A stretch of 64,000 bases of DNA from Avena insularis (GCA_023614405.1 CM042684.1:466559650-466623649); one strand, 5' to 3'; counted from the stretch's first letter, positions 10,397 to 21,650 are shown. Program-made: numbers and translations. Notes: generated by a model not told the origin, from the letters alone.

Positions 10397-11662
10397 TTAA
10401 TTAGGTGAAGTCAGCTCCGAAACAATTTCCGGTGCTGCGCTACTCGCCATTTCATGAAGAGAAGGTTCAACAACCTCTTCGAGTTCTACCTTCCGACTAC
10501 TCACACCTTTCGCGAGAAATTCCTTCTCAAGAAAGGATCCATTCTTGGCAACAAAAACCTTGCCCTCGGATCTATGATAGAAGGTATACCCAATCGTTTC
10601 CTTAGGGTATCCTATGAAGATGCATTTTTCCGCTTTGGGTTCGAGTTTATCCGGTTGAAGTTTCTTCACATAAACATCGCATCCCCAAACTTTAAGAAAT
10701 GACAACTTAGGTTTGTTTCCAAACCATAATTCATACGGTGTCGTTTCAACGGATTTAGATGTTGCCCGATTTAAAGTGAATACAACTGTTTCCAGTGCAT
10801 AACCCCAAAATGATAGTGGCAAGTCAGTCAGAGACATCATAGATCGAACCATATCTAATAAAGTATGATTACGACGTTCCAACACACCATTACGTTGTGG
10901 TGTTCCGGCAGGTGTGAGTTGTGAAACTATTCCACACTCTTTCATGTGTGTGCTAAACTCGTAACTTAGATACTCACCTCCACAGTCAGACCGTAGAAAT
11001 TTGATCTTTCTATTACGATGATTTTCCACTTCATTCTGAAATTCCTTGAACTTTTCAAAGGTTTCACACTTGTGTTTCATCAAATAGATATACCCGTATC
11101 TACTCAAATCATCCGTGAAAGTAACAAAATAGCGATATCCACCTCGCGTCGACACACTCATTGGTCCACACACATCAGTATGTATGATTTCCAATAAATC
11201 TGTCGCCCGTTCCATTGAACCGGAAAACGGCGTTCTAGTCATCTTGCCCATAAGGCATGGCTCACATGTATCAAATGATTCAAAATCAAGTGATTCCAAA
11301 AGTCCATCAGAATAGAGTTTCTTCATGCGTTTAACGCCAATATGACCTAGACGGCAGTGCCACATATATGCAGATATATCATTATCAAGTTTAATCTTTT
11401 TAGCATTAACATTATGAATATGCGTAATATTACTATCGAGATCCAACAGAAATAAACCATTCAACACAGGTGCATGACTATAAAAGATATCATTCTCATA
11501 AATCGAACAACCACTGTTTTCAGATTTAAAGGAATAACCACTTTGCATCAAACATGATCCGGATACAATGTTCATGCTCAGTGCAGGCACCAAATAACAA
11601 TTATTTAGGTTTAGAACTAATCCCGATGGCATATGGAGAGGTAGCGTCTCGACGGCGATCAC
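10397..11662 (-). pseudogene. Copia integrase with protease remnant
   Basis: The frame opens in the C-terminal half of the protease, continuous with gag except for one stop. Integrase has an HHCC zinc site (H102, H107, C133, C136) and a full DD35E triad: D163 in HTDVCGP, D226 in RSDCGGEY, E262 in GVLERRN. The usual GVSERRN is GVLERRN here. The frame ends at a TAA (10397-10399) in the linker before reverse transcriptase. Integrase would join the cDNA to host DNA. This was one polyprotein with the neighbouring frames; the stops split it. Confidence 0.87.
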
Positions 11663-11752
11663 ATCAACTCTTGATCCATTGTCGACCTCATCCCTTGCTA
11701 GTTGTCGCTTGTTCCGCAGCCCCTGAATCGAGTTACATATATTAGCAACCGA

Positions 11753-12655
11753 TCATGTATCAAATACCCAGGTGCTACTGCGAGTACTAGTCAAGTACAC
11801 ATCAATAACATGTATATCACATATACCTTTGTTTGCCTTGCCGGACTTCTTGTCCGCCAAATACTTGGGGCAATTGCGCTTCCAATGGCCAGTCCCCTTG
11901 CAATAGTAACACTCGGTGTCAAACTTAGGGCCAGCTCGGGGTTTCTTTTCAGGTGCGACAACAGATTTGTCACCCTTCTTTCCCGTGTGCTTGACTTTCT
12001 TGTCCTTCTTGAAACTGGTGGTCCTATTGATCATCAACACTTGATGTTCTTTCCTAATCTCCACTTCTGTAGTCTTAAGCATTGACAGAAGCTCGGGAAG
12101 AGACTTCTTCATGCCCTGCATATTATAGTTCATCACGAAGCTCTTGTTGCTAGGTGGCAGAGATTGGAGAACCCGATGTATGCCTAAGTCAATGGGAATC
12201 GTTATTCCCAAGGACACAAGCTTATCGGCGTACCCAGACATTTTGAGTACATGCTCACTAACGGAGCTGTTCTCCTCCATCATGCAGCTAAAGAACTTTT
12301 CAGTAGCATTATAACTCTCTACGGCAGCATGGGTATCGAAAATCATTTTCAATTCTCCCATGGTATCAAAGGCATTGCCGTTTTCGAAACGCTTTCGAAG
12401 TTTTGGCTCTAGCCCATACAGTATGCCGCAATGAACTAAGTTGTGGTCCTCCTGACGAGTCACATAGACATTCTTTTCCTCGTCAGGGGCATCAGGAGCT
12501 GGTGGGGGGCCTAGCGGCGCATCTAGCACATATTGATTTTTTCCAGCAGTGAGGAGAATCCTCAAATTCATAGCCCAGTTGGTGAAGTTGCTACCATTTG
12601 CAGCAAGTTTCTCTTTCTCCATGAACACATTGAAATTAAAAGCAGGTGGTGCCAT
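11753..12655 (-). pseudogene. Copia Gag, ending at a stop in the protease active site
   Basis: 300 residues. The UBN2-type capsid region covers about 15-210 (GSNFTNWAMNLRILL near the start). A single CCHC zinc knuckle CYYCKGTGHWKRNC is at 249-262, preceded by a lysine-rich stretch. The frame ends in WVFDT followed by TGA (11753-11755): the stop occupies the codon for the glycine of the protease DTG motif, where GGA is expected. Coding continues in the same frame into the 10397-11662 segment, so one base change separates Gag from the rest of the polyprotein. Gag would form the virus-like particle in the cytoplasm. Confidence 0.9.
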
Positions 12656-13700
12656 CTAAAACAGAATTTGTAAAGTTTATTTAGACTAAGTTTATGATAG
12701 AGTGAGTTCAACTAATCCAAATTACTAATGAACTCCCACTCAAAAACGACATCCCTCGTGTCCTTTTGGTGATTACATGAACCAAATCCACTACACCAAG
12801 TCCGATCATCACGTGAGTTGATGTAGCTTCAAAGGCGAGCATCTATATGGGCATCACATCAACTATATGACTCATGCTTAACCTTTCGGTCCGTGTTCCG
12901 AGTCCATGTCTGTACATGCTAGGCTCGCCAAGTAAGAACCTTAGTATTCGCGTGTGTAAAACTGTCTTACACCCGTTCATATGAAAGCGTAGATTCGAGT
13001 ACACCCGATCATCACGTGATGTCTCGAAACATGATCCACAGAACGGTGCATACTCAAGGAAGAACACATTTTTATCTTGATATCTAAATGAGGGATCATC
13101 TTACAATGCTACAGAAAGCGCCAAACTAGCAGTATAAGATGCTAACATCTAATGTGTAAAGTGAGATGATATGGTCCATGCATTTGATCTCTATCATTTG
13201 CATCGTGGTATGATCTCTATCATTCCTTTGTGTGTAAGGCCAAGGTCTATGGAACTTACACGTTGAATGCGTTGTAAGAGTATCTATCATACATCTACTT
13301 ACAACAATACCATATCAATACACTAGCCTAGTAACGATCTAAACTAGACGCCTCTAATTTATCAATTGCAAGTTTGACGTGGCTTAGGGCTTTCGGAGAT
13401 AGAACCGTTCTTACCTACGAACATGAACCACAACGAGGATAACCAAGTTATTAGCAACTCGTTGTAAATCAGATATTGACTATAGTAGGAGAGACAGACA
13501 CCCGCCAGCCACTTATGCAAAACTAGTTACATGTCAGTCGTGGAACCGGTCTCATGTACGATGACATGTAAGGTTGGTCCGGGCCGCTTCATCCCACTAT
13601 GCCACCAATATCCAAAATACATAGAACATGCAATAACATGATCATCATCGCCCACATATAAACATATGTGTACTACCCGCAAAAGCACCTACATAGATCA

Positions 13701-13712
13701 GGCTCGATACCA
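13701..13712 (-). other. Primer-binding site of the Copia element
   Basis: On the minus strand TGGTATCGAGCC lies two bases past the LTR end. It resembles the initiator-methionine tRNA complement TGGTATCAGAGCC with one base missing. Confidence 0.75.
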
Positions 13713-13714
13713 TT

Positions 13715-15352
13715 TGTTGGGTCCGCAGCATAGAAAACAAAAAATTTCCTACGATGAGAACTACACGCCAAGATCTATCTACTAGGTACAGAGCAACGGG
13801 TGGACATACATCCATCGAGAACTTACCCTCAAAGACAACGAGTTTTGTTAACGAGTAGGAACTCGTGGTTGATGTAGTTGTACACTTGCCGATCTCAAGA
13901 TCGTGAGGAAGTCCGAGCGCCGCAACTCAGCAGCGCATCCATACTCGCACACACGTTCAAGCCACCGGACAACCTCCACCTCCTCGCCCAAATGATCCAG
14001 CGAAGCAACTCCTTCCGCATTTAAATGCCACCGGGAACATGTATATCGCTAATCCGAGACCATGGGGGAATAATTTTAGAGGGGGAGAGAGATCCTTCAC
14101 GAGGAGGTGTGAGGAAGAAGGAGGAAGAGGGGGCCTTTTATAGGAGTGGGGGGGTACCCCCTCTCCATGGCTGGCGCATGGGGGGTGACTCCTCACCTCC
14201 CCATTCATGTGGTGGTAACCCCTCCACATTAAAATGCCTCTTCACATTCCCTTTTAAAGTCCCCACTTTAAATGCATTAAAATTCTCTAAGTTTAATGCT
14301 CTCTCATTTAATAAAACTCTTTTATTAAATTTATTCAGAATTTTGTTAATTACTTTAATTAACAAACATTCACATATAACCCCTTGCAATATTTCAATAT
14401 CACATGCAGAACCACTTTCTGCAATTTCACCTTTCCGGTTTCTATCGAAACAATTTCCACGCTTTGAAATTCTTTCGTCTGAAACATATGTGCTCCAAAA
14501 TGGTGTCCGGTAACTCTTAAGTGTGTCACCCTACGGTTCGCGAATAATGCAGACATGATTGAGACTCCTCTCAGATCAATAATCAGATGCGGGACTTGGA
14601 GGTCCATACTGACTCCTGCATATTCAACGATGACTTCTGTGATCGTGAGAACCTTTAACGCTTGTAATTTAATCCCTTTGTCTCTTGATATAATACATGT
14701 CCGAGATTCGATCATCGGTATCCAAATACCTAGTTTGATCTCATTACCGACATGCACTCTTTTCTCGTTCCCGTGATATAACATTCTAGTGATCACATCA
14801 CTTGCTTGCAAGCTATCTTAATGTGATATCACCGAGAGGGCCCAGAGTATCTATCCGTCATCAGGATTGACAAATTCCACTCTTGATCCATGAGCCTCAA
14901 CATAACACCTTCGTAGCACTGAACTCATCTTTATAGTCACCCTGTTAAGGTGTGACATTTGATGTTATCAAGATACTCTTCCGGTGTTAGCAATTAACAT
15001 GATCTCATGGTCTAAGGATAAAGATTACTTCGTATGATGTTATAGCAATGTAAACATAATGACTTGATCGTAATGCTATACTTCGGATGAATCTTCATCA
15101 CATCATTTCACAAATGTTGTGACCTTGTTATTAACAACATCCAATATCCATGATCAGGAAACCTTGATCATCTTGTTAATCAACAAGCTAGTCTATAAGA
15201 GAGGCATAACTAGGAACCCTTTTTGTTTATTAAACACACATGTATTGACATTTCCGATTAATACAATTATAGCATGGAAAATAAACATCTATCATATATA
15301 AGGAATACATAATAACAACTTTATTATTGCCTCTCAGGGCATATTTCCTTCA
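13715..15352 (-). repeat. 5' LTR of the Copia element
   Basis: 1638 bp with the same ends as the 7019-8670 copy. As the 5' LTR it would carry the element promoter, transcribed toward lower coordinates. Confidence 0.92.
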
Positions 15353-16211
15353 GAAATCTTCGCACCATCCGCTCTCTTCGGTCCCGTTGGTCGTTCATTA
15401 ACGCCGATTGTCAAAAGTGGGCGGGTGTGGAAAAGGATGTTGATGAAATCAACCCAAGTGGCACGAGTGATATTGAGAGGGTAAGTTGTTCTATTGTGTT
15501 CTATTATTTTGTTGAAATGTGCATATGGTTGTTCTTCTAAATTGCTTGTTTATTCTACTTTGTTCACAATGTAGAATAACATGGCTCAAGGGTTGTACCG
15601 AGATGAGGGAAATAAGAACAAGAAGATCAAGAAGATGCATTTACCTTGCACCATTGCTATGACGTGCTAGGGAATGAGGAGAAGTGGAAGAACCGTGGGG
15701 TGGACGTGCGAACAATGTTGGCGATGCAATCAACCGCGGAGGCAACTATCATAGATGATGATACATCAAGTAGTGGTGATGCTAAAAAGATAAGCTCCAC
15801 TCCTCACTCGATCGCCAACACAAAAAGGTTGGAGCTTGGACGAAAGGCCGCCAAAGAAATGAAGGGGAAGAAGACCGGTGATGATGACATAGCAAAAGCT
15901 ATAGAGAGGATGGCTAAAGCAAGAATGGAGTACAACAAAGACAAGAAGGGGGCCGAGGTGCGGCGGGTGGCATTGGAGGAGAGGTTGGAGTCCGCCGAGG
16001 AGAAGAGGTTGGCAATGGAGGAGGTTGGCCGTGGCGCATGCTCCAGTTTACAGCACCTCGCGAGGGCATGCTTTGGCGCTTCAGTTTACAACGCTGGTTT
16101 GCCGCCTCTAGCGAATGGCGAGCAAGCTCCGCGCGCTGCATCCGGATAGAGCGTGCGCTATCGGTGTTCTACAGCACACAGCTATCATGCCGCTGCTCAA
16201 GATGCTCTAAG

Positions 16212-16348
16212 TATTTGCCCGATCCATGTTTGCAAAGGGGCGCTCTGTATAGCCCCAAGCCACACCCTGCTTCTCGATGAGTTGTTGGAGGGATAGGGAC
16301 AGGCGCACACGTAGATAATTGGGTTGTGCAACCTAGCATACGCCCTTT
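16212..16348 (-). repeat. ATL 5' flank, duplicated copy (distal part)
   Basis: Matches 22862-22975 upstream of the intact ATL gene: shared TTTGCAAA, GCCCCAAG, AGGGACAGG, GTAGATAA and GCATAC in the same order with small indels. It is the continuation of the flank that starts at 4272, displaced by the Harbinger insertion. Confidence 0.7.
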
Positions 16349-16595
16349 TGAATGCTTTGGAGGCGGAGTTGGGGAATGGGATCACAGTGAGCTTTTGTTG
16401 CATGCATGGGGAAGCACGGACTCGATGTCTGGATAGCGAACTCGCCGTGCACCGGCAAACAAAAGCTTTAGTGCTAGTTCAGTGTGGCGAGAAAAAGCGT
16501 ACGTACTAGCTTGCCACGTTGTCGCTTCATCAGAGATAGCCCCCCACGGCTTGTGTTTGCGTTTCTCTGCACATGCCGATCATAGCGCAGTCATG

Positions 16596-17560
16596 CATGA
16601 CATGGTTAGTGACAATGTCGACATCCAACATGCATTTGAAGATGAGGAAGAGCAATACGAGGATGAGGACGATGAAGAGGAGGAAGAATACTATGGTGCA
16701 GAAGAACCCGACAAGCCGAGGAATGGGAACTGACCGAGGGCCATTGTGGAGAAACCTCGAGGACACGCCATTGTAGAGAAATCTCGAGGACAAGTGTTTG
16801 TCTGATGTTTGGGCTATCGCCTCTTTTGATCCATCACCAGAAGCAATCAAACAAGTGAAGCCTACTGGAAGAGAATCAAGTGTAAGTTCGATGATGCAAG
16901 GATTTCAACGCCGAGTACAGCGGTATGTTCATTAAGAGGAGCCAGAAGGCGACCGCGAACTAGTGGGGTTTCATCCAGAACTACTCAAAAGACGCAACAA
17001 GGAGAAGGATTTCAAGTACATGCGTTGCTACACAAAGCTCACCGATCACAAGAAATTGAAGCTCGTGTGACATCAACTCAAGAAGGGCATCAATGGAAAT
17101 GACATTGATGGACACGCCCGTGGTAGCCTCTCTCGAACGCCCCATCGCCAACAAGAAGATCAAGGCGCTCGTTTCATCGGCGGCAACACGAGACAGGGTG
17201 CAAACATTGATTGACGAGTGCCTCACAAAGGTCATGTAGATCGACGGGTGCCTCACCGAGGTTTCGTCGAGCTCGCTACTGCGACAAAAAGCTGACTCAA
17301 GGTGGGTCGATATCATGTGGAAGGCATACAAGAAGCTCGAGCCCGAGACAAAGAGACTGGTGGTGAAGGAGAGGAAGGCGGACTTAGCTCTCTTGATGAC
17401 CAACACGTCGATGTTCAACGAGGACATGACGTTGACACATGAAAAGATACGCAACGACATCTTTTTGGAGATGAGCATCAAGTGGAGGCCATCGTCGCCA
17501 CAACCAGCAAGAGCGTCGACGACGCCACTAGAAAAATGGTTTGGCTCTATGTAGGGAGGT
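16596..17560 (+). pseudogene. Second degenerate MYB/SANT-like transposon gene
   Basis: An acidic run (about 16630-16700) is followed by fragments in several frames: DKCLSDVWAIASFDPSPEA near 16790, YWKRIKCKFD near 16865, SQKATAN then a stop and WGFIQ near 16950, FKYMRCYTKL near 17010, and RKADLALLMTNTSMFNEDM near 17370. This order matches the trihelix/SANT and C-terminal helical parts of Harbinger-associated MYB-like proteins. At least one in-frame stop and several frameshifts are present. A 27-base tandem duplication (gagaaacctcgaggaca, around 16748-16793) disrupts the domain start. It differs in sequence from the gene at 6326-16149, so it is a separate family member. Element ends were not found. 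Confidence 0.65.
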
Positions 17561-18455
17561 GGTTGGTGGTTTTCTTTCCTGAGACCTACAACCAACGATG
17601 GCTTTTCTTCCTTGACGCGGAGCTCTGGCAGTTGGAGCCATGGGAGCTGAGGCGGGCAACCGTTTCCTCTCAAATAAAGGGGCTTTTTCCTTCAACGATT
17701 CCATGTTGCTTCTTCTCCCGTCGGCCAACCGTGGAGGTGAGGGAAATGAGAGGAGCAGTGGGTGTGCTGGTGTAGCTTCAAGGCAGTGGTGGTCTTCCCC
17801 CCTCCGGCATGTGGGTGCGGCGCTGGGGAATCGGTGAGGGAGCTCCATGGCGTGCTTCCGAGGTGGAAGAGGCTAGTGGTTGCTTCCCCGCTGAGTTGCT
17901 TCTTCAATAAATTGCGCTTCCATTGCTTTCACATCAGCGTGTTTGACGATCTCCTCCTGTTGGCCGGCCGTAGTGGTGAGGGGGGTGGGGATTGGCCTCA
18001 CGGCTGCTGGTTTTGGGTGATGTGGCTCAGATTGTCTGGAAACTGTACTTTCTGCAGTGAATCCCAAGTGGTGCTATGCGGTTGCCACTATCTTCAGGCA
18101 CAAACTTGGCCCAACTGCACTCGAGCATGAGCTTGGCTCGAGGTCGTTTGTCCTCCAGGTGAGGATCTTCTCCTGGATCGATGCGGTTGAGTCCGCTATC
18201 TCCGGCATCCTAAGTGGTTTCGTCCCCAGTGGCGTCTGGAGTGGCTGCATCTGGTGGCAGAGATGAAGGACTCGATTGCGTCCAGCGGGCCGATACGATT
18301 ATCTCTTGGGTGCGATTTGTAAGAATCAAGGGCTTGTGTGTAAATACAAGGGTTCCGCTCGAGGCCTTTATGTAAAATTGTACTCTCCGCCCTTCTAATA
18401 TAGTTTTCAGGTCCTTCAAGTCATTTTTTTTGTAGGGAAGGTCATTCAGGTTATT
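17561..18455. other. GC-rich unassigned DNA, possibly retroposon-derived
   Basis: No conserved protein was recognised in any frame. The GC-rich, valine/glycine/tryptophan-type composition resembles the non-coding Triticeae retroposons seen at 20364-21650 and 62196-63490, but no poly(A)-like end or target duplication was identified. Confidence 0.35.
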
Positions 18456-18540
18456 TATCGTGAAAAAAAGGTAGTACCACGAGTGCGGCTTTGTTTTTGT
18501 TTACGTGTGCTTTCTCGGTATCATGTATCCAACGTCTTGT

Positions 18541-18711
18541 GCTCCTTCATATAAGATGTTTTAGATTTTACGAAATGAATTAACGTATCTAGATCTCTTT
18601 TACTGTGTATTCACTCTGAATCTACATAATCGTATCTAGACCTCTTTTGAATAGGTTCATATTCGTTCACATAAGTTAAAACATGTTTTATTTTGATGAA
18701 ACGGAAGGAGC
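18541..18711. mobile_element. Degenerate Stowaway-like MITE
   Basis: Starts GCTCCTTCATATAAGATGTTTTAG and ends AACGGAAGGAGC, inverted and similar to CTCCCTCCGTT...AACGGAGGGAG. Copy C lacks this block, so it inserted after the duplication or was lost there. Confidence 0.55.
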
Positions 18712-19422
18712 AGAAGGGAGCGAGTCCGCATGGAGGTATCGTAGACTGATTGGCCGTGTCAATTTTCTGTCGCCGCTTTAGCGATAGATTCGGGCAGATA
18801 CTAACTCGTTTTTTGTAGAGCATCAGATACTAATTAGTTTTCTAAGGTCCAGAACAGAGTGAATTTTCTAGGTTATCCGTCCCGTAAAGTTGCAACAAGC
18901 AATTGAACCTTCAGAGGGGAAAAAGAGAAAGCGCACAAGAGAGAGTACGAGTATGTCGCTTGCTCTGGACGTATTTTTTAATAACGGTTTAGAGCAGAGG
19001 TCGTCGAGGTTTACACTACTACTGTACTAATATCTTCCCGTTGCCACAAAGAAGCTAATATCTTCCTAGTCAAAAAGCTACACCAGCAAGCAAATATCTC
19101 CTTTCGAAAATATCGGCCTGTGCTAACATACTGTTCTTTTTTACCTTTTTTAGAAAAACGATTGAAGACAAGGTTAATATCTTCCTGTGCCAAATATCTT
19201 TGTCTTTACGGAGTACTTATTTTCAAACCCTTTAGTACAACCATTCGGAAACAAACCTTTAGCACAAGAGTTGTGCAATGTTAATCTTCTTCTAATGTTG
19301 CGCACTTGCACTAGCAAATATCTTCCTCCGTACTTTGGGCAAATACTAGTTTCTTAATGATTCAACACACAACAGAGCTAGTTGGGTTATCTTTTCAAGG
19401 AAGATGCACCGAGCGAATATTA

Positions 19423-19561
19423 GGATGTCAGGTGGGATCTCGCCAAAATCTCACTTCTAGTTCATTTGTCAAAATCTAGTTCAAATGTTTCCTCAAAATT
19501 TAAACTAGATTTTAACAAATGAAGTAGAAGTGGGATTTAGACGGGATCCCACTTGACACCC
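19423..19561. mobile_element. MITE with TA target duplication
   Basis: 139 bp. Left GGATGTCAGGTGGGATC and right inverse GGGTGTCAAGTGGGATC, flanked by TA at 19421-19422 and 19562-19563. The inner arms also pair, so the whole element folds into a hairpin. Copy C has no such block. The TA duplication suits Tc1/Mariner (Stowaway-type) elements, though the terminus is not the common CTCCCTCC. Confidence 0.75.
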
Positions 19562-19922
19562 TAGTCAAATATCAACTAGCTTCTAACATATCAATCACAA
19601 TGGCCCATGTTATGCATCAATGGAGGTGGAAGATATGGTTCTACGCATATATATGTATGTAGCAGACTGTGCATGGCCACAGTGCATCACATTGCTGAGA
19701 TGTCTTTTTTTTCTACGCAAAGATATCATTTCTTATTACATTGTGTCTCGTAAAGTTAGCTGTATCTTGTTGGTATTTTGATGTACTTTAGTAATCCCGG
19801 CAGAAAAATAAGTTTTCTTCATCACACGAACCCTACAAGCTTCAAAAGCATGGCAAAACCATGTATGACTATTGCAGCTTGGGCTAGAGCCCACTGTCCC
19901 TGTCCCAGGGTGGAAAGTATCT

Positions 19923-20213
19923 GGCTATTTTTTTAAATAATATATTTTTTATTGATTTTGAAATAAAATACGTGAATTTAGAAATTTGTAAATCTAGCAC
20001 ATTGTCGGTTTTGGCCATACCGAATGGGTCAGTCGGTGTGGCCCAAACCGACTGGTCCAGTCGGTGTCGGCCACACCTAATGGCCACGTCGACATCGACA
20101 GGTCCATTCGGTTTGGCCAAAACCGATAATGTGCTAGATTTGCAAATTTCTAACTTCGCGTGTTAAAATTTGAAATCAACAAATAAAACCTATATTATTT
20201 TAAAAACATTAGC
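19923..20213. mobile_element. Fold-back MITE with 9 bp target duplication (Mutator-like)
   Basis: 291 bp with long inverted arms of roughly 95 bp each; for example GAAATTTGTAAATCTAGCAC on the left pairs with GTGCTAGATTTGCAAATTTC on the right. Target duplications AAAGTATCT (19914-19922) and AAAGTATCC (20214-20222) differ at one base. The 9 bp duplication plus long arms suits a Mutator-type MITE. The centre is CCGACTGG/CCAGTCGG-rich. Copy C carries a single GGAAAGTATATG at the matching site. Confidence 0.8.
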
Positions 20214-20363
20214 AAAGTATCCGTAGGAATGTTTGTCCGTATAGTATAAAGCTCATAGTTGAGACGTCCGTGACCTCCATCCCTTCATTGCCAAGCTCTA
20301 AGAAAATGCTTTCATTTAGTATTCTTACTTCATTTAAGCCGATTGATGAGAGAGTTGTCTGAC

Positions 20364-21650
20364 ATAATACAACTACAATATTAGTAAGAAGCGTCTTGCT
20401 AACCGCTCCCGTGTCAAACACCATGGGTGGCACCGGGGAGAAACCCTAGCTCCACCAAACACAAGTCCCTGGTGGCCTCTCCTGCCGTCGGCAAAGGCCG
20501 CAGTGGCTGCGTGGGCCTAGGGTTGCAGATCGTGGTGGCGGCTCCCTGGTGGCTAATGGGGACGGCGCTGGTGGAGATTGTCTACGCGCGGAGGCTGGGG
20601 CGGCGCCCCTGGCCGTGTGGCGACGGCGGCTTTCCATTGGGTGTGGCATCCGTGTATGGGGGGAGATCATCTGTGCGTGGCGGCTAGGGCGGCGCCCTGG
20701 TAGTGCAGCGACAGAGGCTTTCCCTTGGGCATTGACGCATGGGGTGGAAGCTGCGGTCGCAGGTGTAGGCTCCCGCCTAGATTCACCATCGGTGCAGCCG
20801 TCGGTCCCCCACAGGTGTGTGGGGAAGAGGCGCAGTGCGTGCTCCCGGCCTTGCTGCGGCGCGCTGGGCATCTTGCTCGGGCCGTAGACTAGTGGGTCAG
20901 CGCATGCGCGCGGTTAATGCGTTGGCTTGCCTCCTCTTCCACCGGAGGGAGTCGGCCGACGGGCGACAGCGTGGGGGGGCTGCCGATCTACCCAATAAAG
21001 AGGACGATCCTTGGGTTCTTCTCGCGCCAGGACAGTGTCTTGCTTGATACCAAAACTCTTTGATCCTTTGGACGCTTGATGCATGTAGTTTGTTGGATCG
21101 GATAGAATTCAGTCTTGGGCACCCATATTTCTGGTCGTGCGGCTTCAGGTGGGAGTGCCGCGAAGCTTCACTATCTATTGTCATCATGGGACCAAGGTCT
21201 GAGGCTAGTAATGGCGTACAATGTCTTCGTGGCGATGAGAACCTTGCTTGGTGGTTCTTGATTTGCAACAGCGACATTGCGGTAAGAAGGGTGGCGACAC
21301 ATGAGGGGTATAGAGTCTTATCTTTCAGGGTGAATATCTGTGTCTCGCAATGCATGTTGAAGGCATTGTTTTGAGAGGGCGGACTTGCTTCAGGTGAAAA
21401 TCCAATGATTGGTCTTAATTGGTTGTGTCCGGCAATATCCTCGTTCAAGGCATTATTTTCTGAGCGCGGATTCCAAGCGCTTTCTTGGCGATGGTTTGTG
21501 TTTTAGCGATAAGGTTTTGATCACTGTAGCGGGATTTTTTTTTCTTGTTGTTTTGTAATAGAGTTGTGCATCCATAATGTTTTTAGGATATTTCGTTGTT
21601 GCAGAGACTGGGTGTAATAGTATATTTCCTTTGTTGAAAAAAGAGAGGTG
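20364..21650 (+). mobile_element. Non-LTR retroposon-like insertion
   Basis: This block interrupts copy B between GAGAGTTGTCTGAC and CCCGTACAGATGCACC, which are adjacent in copy C. The 5' two-thirds is GC-rich with no lasting frame. The 3' end reads GTTTTGTAATAGAGTTGTGC, then GCAGAGACTGGGTGTAATAG and a GAAAAAA tail, the style of Triticeae non-LTR retroposon ends. A short duplicate around ACTTAT may be the target duplication but is not clean. No reverse transcriptase is encoded, so it is non-autonomous or truncated. Confidence 0.6.

Larger units (their letters stand above)
7019..15352 (-). mobile_element. Full-length Copia LTR retrotransposon (8.3 kb)
   Basis: Element termini, read on the minus strand, are TGAAGGAAATATGCCC...CCCAACA. 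Target duplication GAAAT is at 7014-7018 and 15353-15357. Order on the minus strand: LTR, primer-binding site, gag, protease, integrase, RT, RNase H, polypurine tract, LTR, the canonical Copia order. The LTRs differ by small indels (1652 versus 1638 bp) and scattered substitutions, so insertion is not very recent. Several stops and frameshifts inactivate it. The terminal sequence resembles the Angela/BARE/Maximus group of Triticeae; the exact family was not determined. Confidence 0.93.
6326..16149 (+). pseudogene. MYB/SANT-like Harbinger ORF1 gene, broken by a Copia insertion
   Basis: Exon 1 is about 6326-6659, Ser/Pro/Ala-rich, with donor GT at 6660. Exon 2 is 6730-7018 plus 15358-15480, carrying an acidic segment and a SANT-like helical domain (NYTIEEDVLLCKTWLKI; then RTIRSLRSRWSFIN after the insertion), donor at 15481. 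Exon 3 starts at 15575 and ends in a Lys/Glu-rich helical tail. The Copia element at 7019 sits exactly between codons of exon 2. Independently, exon 1 needs a frame change near 6600-6634 and exon 3 near 15630. These proteins accompany Harbinger transposase and are often annotated as MYB-like or no-apical-meristem-associated. The gene is dead. Exon edges are inferred from splice motifs and frame. Confidence 0.75.
4521..16207 (+). mobile_element. Harbinger-type DNA transposon with nested insertions
   Basis: The left end is TAA|GAGCATCTCGGC (TAA at 4518-4520). The right end is the inverted CAAGATGCTC|TAA (TAA at 16208-16210). That gives a 3 bp TAA target duplication and an 8 bp perfect terminal inverted repeat GAGCATCT, both typical of PIF/Harbinger elements. 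With the solo LTR (4664-5979) and the Copia element (7019-15352 plus one TSD copy) removed, about 2.0 kb remains. It carries a MYB/SANT-like gene but no transposase, so it is non-autonomous. It inserted in the 5' flank of the duplicated ATL copy, since homology to the intact gene's flank resumes on its right side. Confidence 0.75.

Noticed and set aside
20427..21448. Overlapping frames of 75-183 codons
   Set aside because: Within a retroposon-like insertion, no domain, and frames on both strands are equally open because of GC content.
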